Assembly (NCBI RefSeq): GCF_014205275.1
Contig: NZ_JACHND010000001.1
Span: 1,178,001 to 1,242,000 of the forward strand
From: Sphaerisporangium siamense
GTDB lineage: Bacteria > Actinomycetota > Actinomycetes > Streptosporangiales > Streptosporangiaceae
DNA length: 64,000 nt
Reading direction: 5' to 3'
The notes beneath the pieces are model-generated. The model was not told the DNA's origin and searched no databases. It saw nothing but the letters and a program-made list of their open reading frames with translations. Positions 35,538 to 43,673 of this stretch are shown in pieces. The position numbers and the translations under genes were made by a program. Numbering within the stretch: the first letter of the stretch is position 1; every line of letters begins with the position of its first letter.

Positions 35538-38210
35538 TCACGCCCTCACGGCGTCCGCGGCGCGCAGCACCTCGCCGGCCCACCCCGCGAAGCTCGTGGC
35601 GCGCAGGCACCGGCCCGGGCCGATGTCGGCGCCGGTCACTTCGCGGACCCGCGCGGTGACGCGGAGCGCGAGCAGCGAGTGCCCGCCCAGCGAGACGAAG
35701 TCGTCGTCGTCGTTGATCTGGTCCATGCCCAGCGCCACCCGCCAGATCTCGCGCAGGACCTCGCGCGGGGAGCCGTCCCCGCCCGGGACGACCGCGGTCT
35801 CGGGCGGCAGGTCCGGCGGGGGCAGGTCGCGGCGGGACACCTTGCCGTTGGGCAGCCGCGGCAGGTCCTCCAGGAACACGACGTGGCCGGGCCGCATCGC
35901 GGGCGGCAGCAGGGCGGCGGCGTGCCGGTGGATCTCGCGGGCCGTCAGGAGCTCCGGAGGGCGATTCGCGCCGCCGCGGGCCGGAGATGGCGGTGCGGCG
36001 ACGAGGGCGTCCGTCGCGGCCGGCAGGTGCGGCCCGTGCCGCTCGGTCGCGCGGTCGGTGGCCCTGGTGGCGTACACGTAGCTGACGTCGGCGTCGCGGC
36101 CGACCATCCAGTCGTGCTGGGTGTGCACCGTGAACCCGGCCTCCTTCAGGGCCGCCACGATCGGCGGTCCCGCGACGGTGCTGTGCTCGACCTCCAGGCA
36201 GACCTGCCGCACCCGCGCCCAGTGGTCGGGGCGGACGCCGCCGAGCACGCCGCCCTCCGCGCCCTCGACGTTGATCTTCAGCAGGTCCACCCGGTCCACG
36301 CCGTTCTGGTCGAGCACGGTGGACAGGTCGAGCGTCTGGACCGTGTACGTCGTGCCGCGCAGCCGGTCCTCGGTGTCCCGCCGCAGCTCCGCCATCTCGG
36401 CGGCCGGCACCGTGGCGGCGTGCGCGAGGTGCGACCGGACCAGGCCGGCCGCCTCCGCGCCGCGGTCCGCGCCGAGGCCGGACAGGTACGTGAGGCCGGG
36501 GAACGAGGTCAGCGTGGCGGTGCCGGCCCGGTCGGTGACCGCGACCGGGACCACCTGCGCGCGCACGTCGTTGAGGTCGAGGTTGACGCGCAGGTACGGC
36601 AGCACGTCCGGGTTGGGCTCCACCGCCACGACGCGCACCCCGGGGGCCTGGTCGTGCGCCCACAGGGCGAACAGCCCGACGTTCGCCCCGACGTCCACGA
36701 CCGTGTCGCCGGGCCCGATGCGGATGCCGAACCGCGCGTACTCGTCCTCCTCGAAGATCTGGCGGTACAGGAACATCGTCTCGTCGGGGGACGGCGTGGC
36801 CATCGGCCGGCCGTTCGGCAGCCGTATCCGCCGCAGCCCGTCGACCACGGGCGAGTTCGGCCGCCGCGCGGCCACGTACGCGACGAGCTGGACGCCGCCC
36901 GCGCCGTCGGGCACGCCGACGACGGCGGCGTCCCTGACGAGGGGATGCCGGCGGATCGCGCTGCTCACGCCCTCGGGTTCCACCCGGACGCCGCGCACCT
37001 TCACCTGGTCGTCGATCCGGCCGCGGAACTCCAGGTAGCCGGCCGGGGCGAGCCGGACCAGGTCGCCGGTGCGGTAGATGCGGCCGGGGCCCCACGGGTC
37101 GGGCAGGAAACGCCCGGCGGTGAGCGCGGCGTCGTCCAGGTAGCCGGTCGCCACCCCGGTGCCGCCGATCCACAGCTCGCCGGTCCGCCCGGCGGGCACC
37201 GGGGCGAGGTTCTCGTCGAGCACGTGGCAGGTGACGCCGTCGATCGGCCGTCCGATGGGGGCGATGGTCCCGTCGAAGGGCTCCCCGGCGTCCCACGTCG
37301 TGGCGTTCACCGACGTCTCGGTCGGCCCGTAGAAGTTGACGACGCGGCAGCCGAGCATGCCGCGCAGGCGCCGGACCAGGCCCATGTCCAGGGCCTCGCC
37401 GCCGCAGAACACCCGCCGCAGCGAGGTGCAGTACCGCAGTTCGTCCTCGTCCAGCACGTAGCGCAGCACCGAGGGGATGAAGTGCGCCGTGCTCACCTCG
37501 GCCTCGCGGATGAGCCGGACGAGGCCGCGGCTGTCGAACTGCAGGCCGGGCGGGGCGATGACGAGGGTGCCGCCGGCGACGAGCGGCGCGAAGATCTCGT
37601 GGATGGCGGCGTCGAACGCGGTGGAGGCCTTGTGGAGCACCCGGTCGCCGGCCTCGAAGGCGAAGACGCGCTGCCCCCACTCCAGCCGGTTGACGAGGCC
37701 GGCGTGGTGCAACACCACGCCCTTGGGCCGGCCCGTCGATCCGGAGGTGAACAGGATGATCGCCGGCTGGACGTCGGCGGCCGCTCCGCGCCACACGTCG
37801 CCGGGGGCCACCGGTCCGAGGTGGGCGCGGTCCTCGTCGAGGCGCAGCCAGGGCGCGGCGCCGGCGTCGGCGGGCGGGGCGTCCCCGGTGTGCAGCACCA
37901 CGCGGGGCCGGGCGGCGGCGCACATGCCGTCGAGCCGGTCGAGCGGGAACTCCGGATCCATGGGCACCGCGACCGCGCCCATGGTGGTGACCGCGAGCAG
38001 GGAGGTCACGTACTCGGCGGACCGCGGCAGGTAGAGGCCGACCCGGTCGCCGGGGCGCACGCCCGCGGACCGTAACTGCCTGACCGTGCGGCCGACCCGG
38101 TCCCACATGCGCGGGTAGGAGATCTCGCCGTTCACGTCGATGATCGCGGCGCGTCCCGGATCGTCCGCCGACGTGGTCCCGATCAGGTCGGGCAGGTATA
38201 CGGGCGGCAC
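35538..38210 (-). CDS. NRPS, A domain interrupted by FkbM-type methyltransferase, then PCP
   Basis: 890 aa. The A domain runs from 1 to about 450 (FTSGSTGRPKG 154-164, FYGPTE 293-298, TGDLVR 381-386, RGVRVEP 406-412). It is then split by an FkbM-family methyltransferase (about 470-715: GDTVVDVGANVGLFALWA, KINVEGAEGGVLGGV) before resuming at LLPPAMRPGHVVF and NGK (790). The PCP has Ser845 (LGGHS). Pocket residues Asp200, Ala201, His204, His243, Phe268, Gly270, Phe293, Val301, Asn302 = DAHHFGFVN, not a code I recognise. FkbM enzymes are usually O-methyltransferases. There is no C domain, so it is a loading or in-trans unit. GTG 38210 follows the upstream stop by 1 bp. Confidence 0.92.
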   Translation of the reverse strand: MPPVYLPDLIGTTSADDPGRAAIIDVNGEISYPRMWDRVGRTVRQLRSAGVRPGDRVGLYLPRSAEYVTSLLAVTTMGAVAVPMDPEFPLDRLDGMCAAARPRVVLHTGDAPPADAGAAPWLRLDEDRAHLGPVAPGDVWRGAAADVQPAIILFTSGSTGRPKGVVLHHAGLVNRLEWGQRVFAFEAGDRVLHKASTAFDAAIHEIFAPLVAGGTLVIAPPGLQFDSRGLVRLIREAEVSTAHFIPSVLRYVLDEDELRYCTSLRRVFCGGEALDMGLVRRLRGMLGCRVVNFYGPTETSVNATTWDAGEPFDGTIAPIGRPIDGVTCHVLDENLAPVPAGRTGELWIGGTGVATGYLDDAALTAGRFLPDPWGPGRIYRTGDLVRLAPAGYLEFRGRIDDQVKVRGVRVEPEGVSSAIRRHPLVRDAAVVGVPDGAGGVQLVAYVAARRPNSPVVDGLRRIRLPNGRPMATPSPDETMFLYRQIFEEDEYARFGIRIGPGDTVVDVGANVGLFALWAHDQAPGVRVVAVEPNPDVLPYLRVNLDLNDVRAQVVPVAVTDRAGTATLTSFPGLTYLSGLGADRGAEAAGLVRSHLAHAATVPAAEMAELRRDTEDRLRGTTYTVQTLDLSTVLDQNGVDRVDLLKINVEGAEGGVLGGVRPDHWARVRQVCLEVEHSTVAGPPIVAALKEAGFTVHTQHDWMVGRDADVSYVYATRATDRATERHGPHLPAATDALVAAPPSPARGGANRPPELLTAREIHRHAAALLPPAMRPGHVVFLEDLPRLPNGKVSRRDLPPPDLPPETAVVPGGDGSPREVLREIWRVALGMDQINDDDDFVSLGGHSLLALRVTARVREVTGADIGPGRCLRATSFAGWAGEVLRAADAVRA

Positions 38211-38211
38211 C

Positions 38212-39258
38212 TCACGACACCCTTTCCGCGACCGCCGCGAGCGCCATGCGCGGCACCTCGGCGACGCAATATCCGGACATTTCATGAACCGTTGGGCGGT
38301 GCGGCGTGTCCGAGGCGGCGCCGATGCGCGCCAGGTACGCCGAATGGTCGAAGATCTCCTCCAGCAGGCGCCAGGAGGACTCCTTCTCTCCGGCCATGAC
38401 CTGGTGGATGCCGTACATGTCGGCGACGTAGTCGCACATGCGGCGGCGCGCGGTCTCCGGGTCCCGTCCCCGCACCACGAGCGGGTCGTAGACGTCCACC
38501 ACACGCACGCCCGCCGGCAGTCGCTGGAACAGCGCCACCATGTCCTCGCGGGAGAAGTGCCGGTAGTCGTGGCCCGCCGCCGAGTGCGGATGCACCAGTT
38601 CGGCGAAGAACCGGGCCATGGGGCTGGCCTCGTCGAAATCGTGGATGACCACACGTCCCCCGGGGCGGGTGACGCGGAGCGCCTCCGCCATGGCCCGGGG
38701 CCGGTCCGCGGGGGCGATGTGGTGGGTGCCGTAGGCCAGCAGCACCGCGTCCACCGACGCGTCGCGCAGGAAGAGGTAGTCGGCCGCCTGGCGCACCGCG
38801 GGAAGGCCCATGGCCAGCGCCCGTTCGACCATCGTGCCGGAGATGTCGCCGGTCAGGACGGTCGGCGCCGCCGCGGTCCCGCCGGCGTTCTCGGCCACCG
38901 CGCGCGCGATCAGGCCGTCGCCGCCGAGCACGTCGAGCACCGTAACGTCGCCGGTCGCGCCGGCGGGCGTGGCGAGCCGCAGCAACCGCCGGGCCCCGGT
39001 CCACCGCACCGACACGTCCTGCTGCGCCTTGCGGTAGGAATCGCCCCGGCCGCTCGCGTCGGTCTCGAACTCGTTCACCGTGGACACCAGGGCCGACAAC
39101 CGGTCGGCCGACCGCATCCGCGCGTCGTCCAGCCTCGCGCGCAACTCCGGGTGGCGGACCGCCACCATGCGGAGGTATTCGTCAAGGGAGGCGGACGGAA
39201 GATATCGGTCCTTGGCCGGTGATCGCACAGCGGTTTCCAGGCGTGAGTTGACGGTCAT
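38212..39258 (-). CDS. SAM-dependent methyltransferase (class I)
   Basis: 348-aa methyltransferase with motif I VTVLDVLGGDGLIARAVAE, an acidic TGDISGTMV after strand 2, and GGRVVIHDFDE. An N-terminal helical extension of about 95 residues and a C-terminal cap surround the core. It is not closely recognisable as O-, N- or C-specific. It lies between mbtH and the A-MT-PCP gene in the operon, so it should act on this pathway. Confidence 0.85.
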   Translation of the reverse strand: MTVNSRLETAVRSPAKDRYLPSASLDEYLRMVAVRHPELRARLDDARMRSADRLSALVSTVNEFETDASGRGDSYRKAQQDVSVRWTGARRLLRLATPAGATGDVTVLDVLGGDGLIARAVAENAGGTAAAPTVLTGDISGTMVERALAMGLPAVRQAADYLFLRDASVDAVLLAYGTHHIAPADRPRAMAEALRVTRPGGRVVIHDFDEASPMARFFAELVHPHSAAGHDYRHFSREDMVALFQRLPAGVRVVDVYDPLVVRGRDPETARRRMCDYVADMYGIHQVMAGEKESSWRLLEEIFDHSAYLARIGAASDTPHRPTVHEMSGYCVAEVPRMALAAVAERVS

Positions 39259-39294
39259 GAAGCGCGGCTCCTGCTCGCTGGAGAGAACACCGGT

Positions 39295-39525
39295 CTACTC
39301 CGCGGGCCGCCGGGCGGATTCGTCCAGGGCGCGCGCCAGACTCGCCGGGCGCAGGTCGGTCCAATTGCGCTCGACATAATCCAGGCAGTCGGTTCTCGAT
39401 CCTTCGTGGACCACGTCCCATCCCGCGGGAACGTCCACGGAAGGCAGCCAGAGAGAATGCTGACGCTCGTGGTTGACGAGGACCAGGAACGCACCATCGA
39501 CATGGTCGAAAGGGTTTTCCGGCAC
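39295..39525 (-). CDS. MbtH-like protein
   Basis: 76-aa MbtH family chaperone that binds and activates NRPS adenylation domains. Seen: NPFDHVDGAFLVLVNHERQHSLW, DVPAGWDVVHEG and CLDYVERNWTDLRPASL. The usual SLWP reads SLWLP here. GTG 39525 has AAAGGGG upstream and gives the normal length. One copy probably serves all four A domains in the locus. Confidence 0.95.
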   Translation of the reverse strand: MPENPFDHVDGAFLVLVNHERQHSLWLPSVDVPAGWDVVHEGSRTDCLDYVERNWTDLRPASLARALDESARRPAE

Positions 39526-39610
39526 ACTGAGCCCCTTTGGCAGGAATAGGTGGGTCGGCCGATCGGCGGCCCGCGTCACGGAGCCCGTCCGGCGACGCGA
39601 ACGGAGCGGG

Positions 39611-40606
39611 TCAGCCGCCGGCCACGAACATGCGGCCGCCCGGCATGCGGTGCGGCACGGACGTGACGTCGGTGTAACCCGCGCGGCGGAACAACGCCAG
39701 CCATTGTTCTTCGGTGGGCAGCCGAACGTTCATCGACGTCCCGTGCAGATAGGTGAAAAGCGCGCTGAAGGCCCGTTCCCGGGACGCGGGCACGTACGGC
39801 ACCGCGTCGGTGACGATCAGGCGGCATCCTTTCGCCGTCGCCTCCCGGCAGGCGCGCAGGACCGCCGTGAACGTCTCGGGGTCGCCCACGACGTCGTGCA
39901 TGACGAAACCGGCGTGCACGACGTCGGCGTCCCGCACCGGCGAGGGGTCCTCCACCAGCGACTCGATCTTCCGGTTCACCACGGTGAGGCGGTCGGCCAC
40001 CCCGGCGCGCCGCGCGGCGCGCCCGGCCTCCTCGCAGGCCGCGGCGCTCATGTCGATCGCGGTGCCGACGCTGTCCGGGAGCGTGCGCAGCAGGTGGATG
40101 AGCAGGCCGCCCACGCCCGCGCCCAGGTCGGCCACCTTGGCCGGGCGGAGGTTCACGATCTCGGAGAAGGCGCGGGGATAGAAGCCCTGCGACCCGACCC
40201 AGCGCGACGACGTCGCCACCCATCGGCCGTCGCGGTCGTACTTCCTGGCCGCCCCGCCGGGATCCCTGAGAAACTCCGGCGCGTTCTCGATGTACGGCCG
40301 GTTGGCGTTCATGGCCCACAGCACGTACCCCGCCTCGTACCTGCGGTCGGCCATGTCAGGGCTGGGCTGGAACCGCTCGGAGTCGCCGACGCGATCGATC
40401 AGTCCCGCGGCCAGCAACGCGTTCACGAATTCGGCGCAGTTTCCCGCGGGAGCCGCCGCCGCGGTGGCGACGTCCTCGATCGTGAAAGGCTCCGCCCGGT
40501 CCAGCAACGGGGATATTCCGATTTCCTCCGCGATCTCCAGCAGAGCGGCGACCGCCGCCAGATCCGCGGCCGTCTCACCGGGATGAATGGATTGGTCGAT
40601 GCTCAT
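39611..40606 (-). CDS. Alpha-keto acid C-methyltransferase-like (MppJ/SgvM group)
   Basis: 331-aa methyltransferase with an N-terminal winged-helix dimerisation domain and motif I VADLGAGVGGLLIHL. The pair FVMHDVVGD and LHGTSMNVRLPTEEQW matches the positions of the two metal-binding His regions of MppJ, the phenylpyruvate beta-methyltransferase of mannopeptimycin biosynthesis, and related SgvM/MarI enzymes. It probably methylates C3 of a 2-oxoacid. A divergent aromatic-type aminotransferase next door (40831) would turn the product into a beta-methyl amino acid. Start: ATG 40606 has GGAG with a 7-base spacer. First gene of the long leftward NRPS operon. Plain O-methylation is the alternative. 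Confidence 0.72.
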   Translation of the reverse strand: MSIDQSIHPGETAADLAAVAALLEIAEEIGISPLLDRAEPFTIEDVATAAAAPAGNCAEFVNALLAAGLIDRVGDSERFQPSPDMADRRYEAGYVLWAMNANRPYIENAPEFLRDPGGAARKYDRDGRWVATSSRWVGSQGFYPRAFSEIVNLRPAKVADLGAGVGGLLIHLLRTLPDSVGTAIDMSAAACEEAGRAARRAGVADRLTVVNRKIESLVEDPSPVRDADVVHAGFVMHDVVGDPETFTAVLRACREATAKGCRLIVTDAVPYVPASRERAFSALFTYLHGTSMNVRLPTEEQWLALFRRAGYTDVTSVPHRMPGGRMFVAGG

Positions 40607-40742
40607 TGGTCGCTCCAAAGTCAAGGGCTGCGTCCAAAAAGAGGAGTATCGGCAGGGGTGTACCGGGTGGTGCCATCGTCAGGCCTGCGCCGCCGTCCAA
40701 TCAAGTAATCCCGTACCGCGATAAGAACGCGGCGGGCGTCGC

Positions 40743-40812
40743 GCGGACGAAGCGTCCGCCGTTCACGGCGCGCTGTCGCCGCCTCGGCGCGTTGGCTACC
40801 GTCGGAACCGAC
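40743..40812. promoter_or_regulatory. Palindromes in the divergent control region
   Basis: Between the leftward NRPS operon (first ATG 40606) and the rightward aminotransferase (ATG 40831) lie GCGGACG-AAG-CGTCCGC (40743-40759) and GTCGG-AA-CCGAC (40801-40812). This 224-bp gap must hold the promoter of the whole 18-kb operon, so these are candidate operators for the locus regulator. No clear -35/-10 was seen. Confidence 0.4.
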
Positions 40813-40830
40813 TTGGGATGAGGAGGATTC

Positions 40831-41943
40831 ATGGGAAAGCCGCGTTTCCGCTCTATATTCGATGGTCTGCCCGCCTATGAACCGTCGAGAGCCGTTCGGT
40901 CGGCGGCGGGCGATTCTCACCTTCTCGCGGCGAACGAGTCCCCGCACGAGCCGCTCACCGACATCGTCGCGGCGATCACCGAGGCGGCCCGGACGATCAA
41001 CCGCTATCCCGATTTCGGCGGGACGGAACTGACCGCGCGGATCGCCCGGGCGCACGGCGTCACCGAGGACCGGGTGGCACTGGGCGCCGGTTCCGTCGCC
41101 CTGCTCCAGATGCTCCTCCAGGCCGTCGCCGACGCCGGCGCCGAGGTGATGTACGCGTGGCGGTCGTTCGAGCTGTATCCGGTGCTCGCCGACCTCGCCG
41201 GCGTCCGCGGCGTCCGCGTCCCGCTGGTGGACGAGCGCCCCGACCTGAACGCCATGGCCGACCGCGTCGGGGAGAACACCCGGCTCATCCTGGTCTGCAA
41301 TCCGAACAACCCGACCGGCACCCTGCTCGGCCACGACGACCTGCGCGCGTTCGCCGACCGGGTGCCCGCGGACCGCCTGATCGCGGTCGACGAGGCCTAC
41401 TTCGAGTACGTGCGCCACCCCGGGGCGCGCAGCGCGATCGCCCTGACCGCCGACCGTCCCAACGTCGTCGTGCTGCGCACCTTCTCCAAGGCCTACGGGC
41501 TCGCGGGCCTGCGCGTCGGATATCTCGTGGGCCCGCCCGACGTCGTCGCCCTGCTGCGCAAGGCCTACCTCCCCTATTCGGTGAGCGCCGTGGCGCAGGC
41601 CGCGGCGCTGGCGGCGCTGGCCCGTCAGAAGGAGCTGTTCTCGCAGGTCGACGAGGTGGTCGCCGAACGGGCGCGGGTGCACGGGGAGCTGGCCGCCGCG
41701 GGGTGGGCCGTGCCGCGCAGCGAGTCCAACTTCCTGTGGCTGCGCATGGGCGCCGCCGCCGGCAAGTTCGGCGACCGGTGCGGCGACGCGGGGGTCGCGG
41801 TGCGGGTGTTCCCCGGGGAGGGGCTGCGGGTGTCGATCGGATCGCCCGCCGACAACGACGCGTTCCTGGCCGCGGCGGCGGCCTGGCGGGCGAAGAGCCC
41901 GTCACCGGAGGCCGACGGCCCGGCGAGGGTGTCCAACTGCTGA
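40831..41943 (+). CDS. Aromatic/histidinol-phosphate-type aminotransferase
   Basis: 370-aa fold-type I PLP aminotransferase, most like actinobacterial aromatic aminotransferase Pat (HisC paralogue). Seen: GAGSVALLQ, WRSFELYP, NPNNPTG, DEAYFEYVR and the PLP lysine in TFSKAYGLAGLRVGY. Strong GGAGG 6 bases before ATG 40831. It is divergent from the keto-acid C-methyltransferase, so the likely job is making a beta-methylated aromatic amino acid for the NRPS. A housekeeping Phe/Tyr role is possible but the position argues against it. Confidence 0.88.
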   Translation: MGKPRFRSIFDGLPAYEPSRAVRSAAGDSHLLAANESPHEPLTDIVAAITEAARTINRYPDFGGTELTARIARAHGVTEDRVALGAGSVALLQMLLQAVADAGAEVMYAWRSFELYPVLADLAGVRGVRVPLVDERPDLNAMADRVGENTRLILVCNPNNPTGTLLGHDDLRAFADRVPADRLIAVDEAYFEYVRHPGARSAIALTADRPNVVVLRTFSKAYGLAGLRVGYLVGPPDVVALLRKAYLPYSVSAVAQAAALAALARQKELFSQVDEVVAERARVHGELAAAGWAVPRSESNFLWLRMGAAAGKFGDRCGDAGVAVRVFPGEGLRVSIGSPADNDAFLAAAAAWRAKSPSPEADGPARVSNC

Positions 41944-41961
41944 CATCTGCAGTTGGACACC
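41928..41961. terminator. Perfect 13-bp-arm hairpin between aminotransferase and regulator
   Basis: GGTGTCCAACTGC (41928-41940) and GCAGTTGGACACC (41949-41961) flank TGACATCT, which contains the aminotransferase stop. It lies between convergent genes, so a bidirectional terminator is the simplest reading, though no T-run follows. The inner part GTCCAACTG-N10-CAGTTGGAC also resembles the StrR operator plan (GTTCGACTG-N11-CAGTCGAAC), and the next gene is a StrR-type regulator. Confidence 0.6.
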
Positions 41962-42012
41962 GTCAGGTCGTCCAACCGCGGACGTCGGCGGCCGGACACC
42001 CCGCCCGTCGTG

Positions 42013-43029
42013 TCACGCGCTCGGCTGGCTCGCCGCCTGGCTGCTGACCTGGTCGGCCAGCCGGGCCCAGTCTTCGGCGCACGATTTGGCGAGTTTCGCC
42101 ACCTGCTGCACCCGGTGGCTCGGCACGGCGCGCAGAATGTCGTCCCACTCCCGCACCGCCACCTGGGAGAGCTCCAGCCAGCGCAGCAGCAGCCGGCCGC
42201 CCGCCGAGAAGCGCAAGGACGGGTCCCGGCGCAACGCGTGGACGAGGGCCACCTGTTCGTCGTGGGACGCCAGCCCGTTCGGGATCCGCCCGACGACCCG
42301 GCCCGGTTGCGCGCGCGCATGGCCGGCGTCGTGCCGGGGGCGGCCGCCACCGCCGGACCGGGTGCGACGGCTCTGCGGCACCGGATCCTCGCCGCGCTCC
42401 ACCCGGTTCCGCACGTCGCGCACGGTCTCCGGCGAGATCCCCGCGATCTTCGCGATCTCGCGCAGCGACGCGTCCGGCCGCTCGGCGACCAGCCAGCCGG
42501 CGAGCTTGCGGCCGCTGGCCGCGTCGACCGGCCGCGCGCGCCCGTCGCGTCCGAGCCGTACCTCTCCCGCCCTCCGCAGGGAGTCGCTCGCGGACCGGAT
42601 CTCGGCCACCGTCTTCGGCGACAGCCCGACGACGGCGGCGATCCGCCGGTCGGACCAGTCCGGGTGGGACGTCATGATCCTCGCGGCGGCGGTCCTGCGC
42701 TCGGCCGCGGACAGAGGCAGTCCGTGTCTGACGTTCTCCTCGACCGCCCTGACGAACGCGCTGTCCTCGCTGCCCTCGAAGAACCTGACCTCGACGGTGT
42801 CCCTGCCGACCAGCTGCGCGGCGCGCAGCCGGTGCATGCCGTCGATGACCCGCATGGTGCTGCGGTGGACGATTATGGGGGGCAGTTCCTCGACGACCTC
42901 CATCAGCCGCCGGGCATGCGTGACGTCCACCCCTGTTAATCGCGGACCGTCCCCCACCGCCAACAGCTCGATGGGCACCGAATGAGTATTGCTCTTATCC
43001 GCTCCCTCGCCCGATCTGAGCTCGCTCAA
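42013..43029 (-). CDS. ParB/StrR-type pathway regulator
   Basis: 338-aa regulator with an N-terminal ParB/Srx-like domain (IIVHRSTMRVIDGMHRLRAAQLVG, VRFFEG, ENVRHGLPLS) and two HTH segments (WSDRRIAAVVGLSPKTVAEIR; ASLREIAKIAGISPETVRDVR). This is the StrR/Bbr/NovG/Tei15 type that activates antibiotic operons. Start: TTG 43029 with GGAGGAG 6 bases upstream is far better than the distal ATG at 43143. It sits at the right end of the NRPS locus and is the best candidate for its activator. Confidence 0.88.
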   Translation of the reverse strand: MSELRSGEGADKSNTHSVPIELLAVGDGPRLTGVDVTHARRLMEVVEELPPIIVHRSTMRVIDGMHRLRAAQLVGRDTVEVRFFEGSEDSAFVRAVEENVRHGLPLSAAERRTAAARIMTSHPDWSDRRIAAVVGLSPKTVAEIRSASDSLRRAGEVRLGRDGRARPVDAASGRKLAGWLVAERPDASLREIAKIAGISPETVRDVRNRVERGEDPVPQSRRTRSGGGGRPRHDAGHARAQPGRVVGRIPNGLASHDEQVALVHALRRDPSLRFSAGGRLLLRWLELSQVAVREWDDILRAVPSHRVQQVAKLAKSCAEDWARLADQVSSQAASQPSA

Positions 43030-43673
43030 CTTCCGCTCCTCCCCCGTCGACCATCTGCGTGGAAACGTCAGGCCACCTCCCGGCGTATGGCGCGCGAGAA
43101 GAACACCGCTCGCGATCGGATCGTCTTCGCGCGCCGAAATCATCTATTGGGTTGGCGTCCGGGGATCATTCAACTAAGGGTTCGACCCCCATCGTCAATG
43201 GCAGCCGTGACGAAGACGAGCGCCCTCCACCGCGTGGGCCCCGTACCATTGAATTCGGAAGATGCCCCGCAGAGAGGGCATTACCCGCGGCGTGTCAGCC
43301 GAACGTGCCGCGGCACCTCAATGTGCGCTCGTCGCCCTCGATCACGGACCGGCTCCGAAACCGAGGCGGGAATCGGAACACCATTCACGAGTCGCACTCA
43401 CATTGTCGTCGGCCTTTGCTCGAACACCGGGCCGGAGCTGCCTGCACGACTGCGGGGCCGACGCTGCATGACAACTCCGATCGTCTCACGAAGGCACGCG
43501 GAACGGTTGTTAGTCGTTGATCAGCAAGATCTGATTATTGCGGAGTGTCCGGATGACTACAACCTCGACTGGACACCCTTTAGGGTTGGTCAGGATGCCG
43601 ACCTTCACCGGCTTTGGTGCGACCGCTTTGGGCGCCGGGGCCGCCGTCGTGACACCACCGCGTGCCGTGGCTC
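43030..43673. other. Long intergenic region upstream of the regulator
   Basis: About 640 bp with lower GC and mixed codon phases on both strands; no convincing gene. It should contain the regulator's promoter. A frame on the minus strand ending at 43510 reads KPVKVGILTNPKGCPVEVVV and looks protein-like, but lacks a good start unless GTG near 43605 is used (about 32 aa), with codon use unlike the genome. An ATCAG-CAAGAT-CTGAT dyad lies near 43521-43536. GGTTCGACCCC near 43180 mimics a tRNA T-loop but no tRNA folds around it. Confidence 0.4.

Noticed and set aside
43165-43200. tRNA-like T-loop GGTTCGACCCC
   Set aside because: The flanks do not form an acceptor, D or anticodon arm, and the T-stem has a mismatch.
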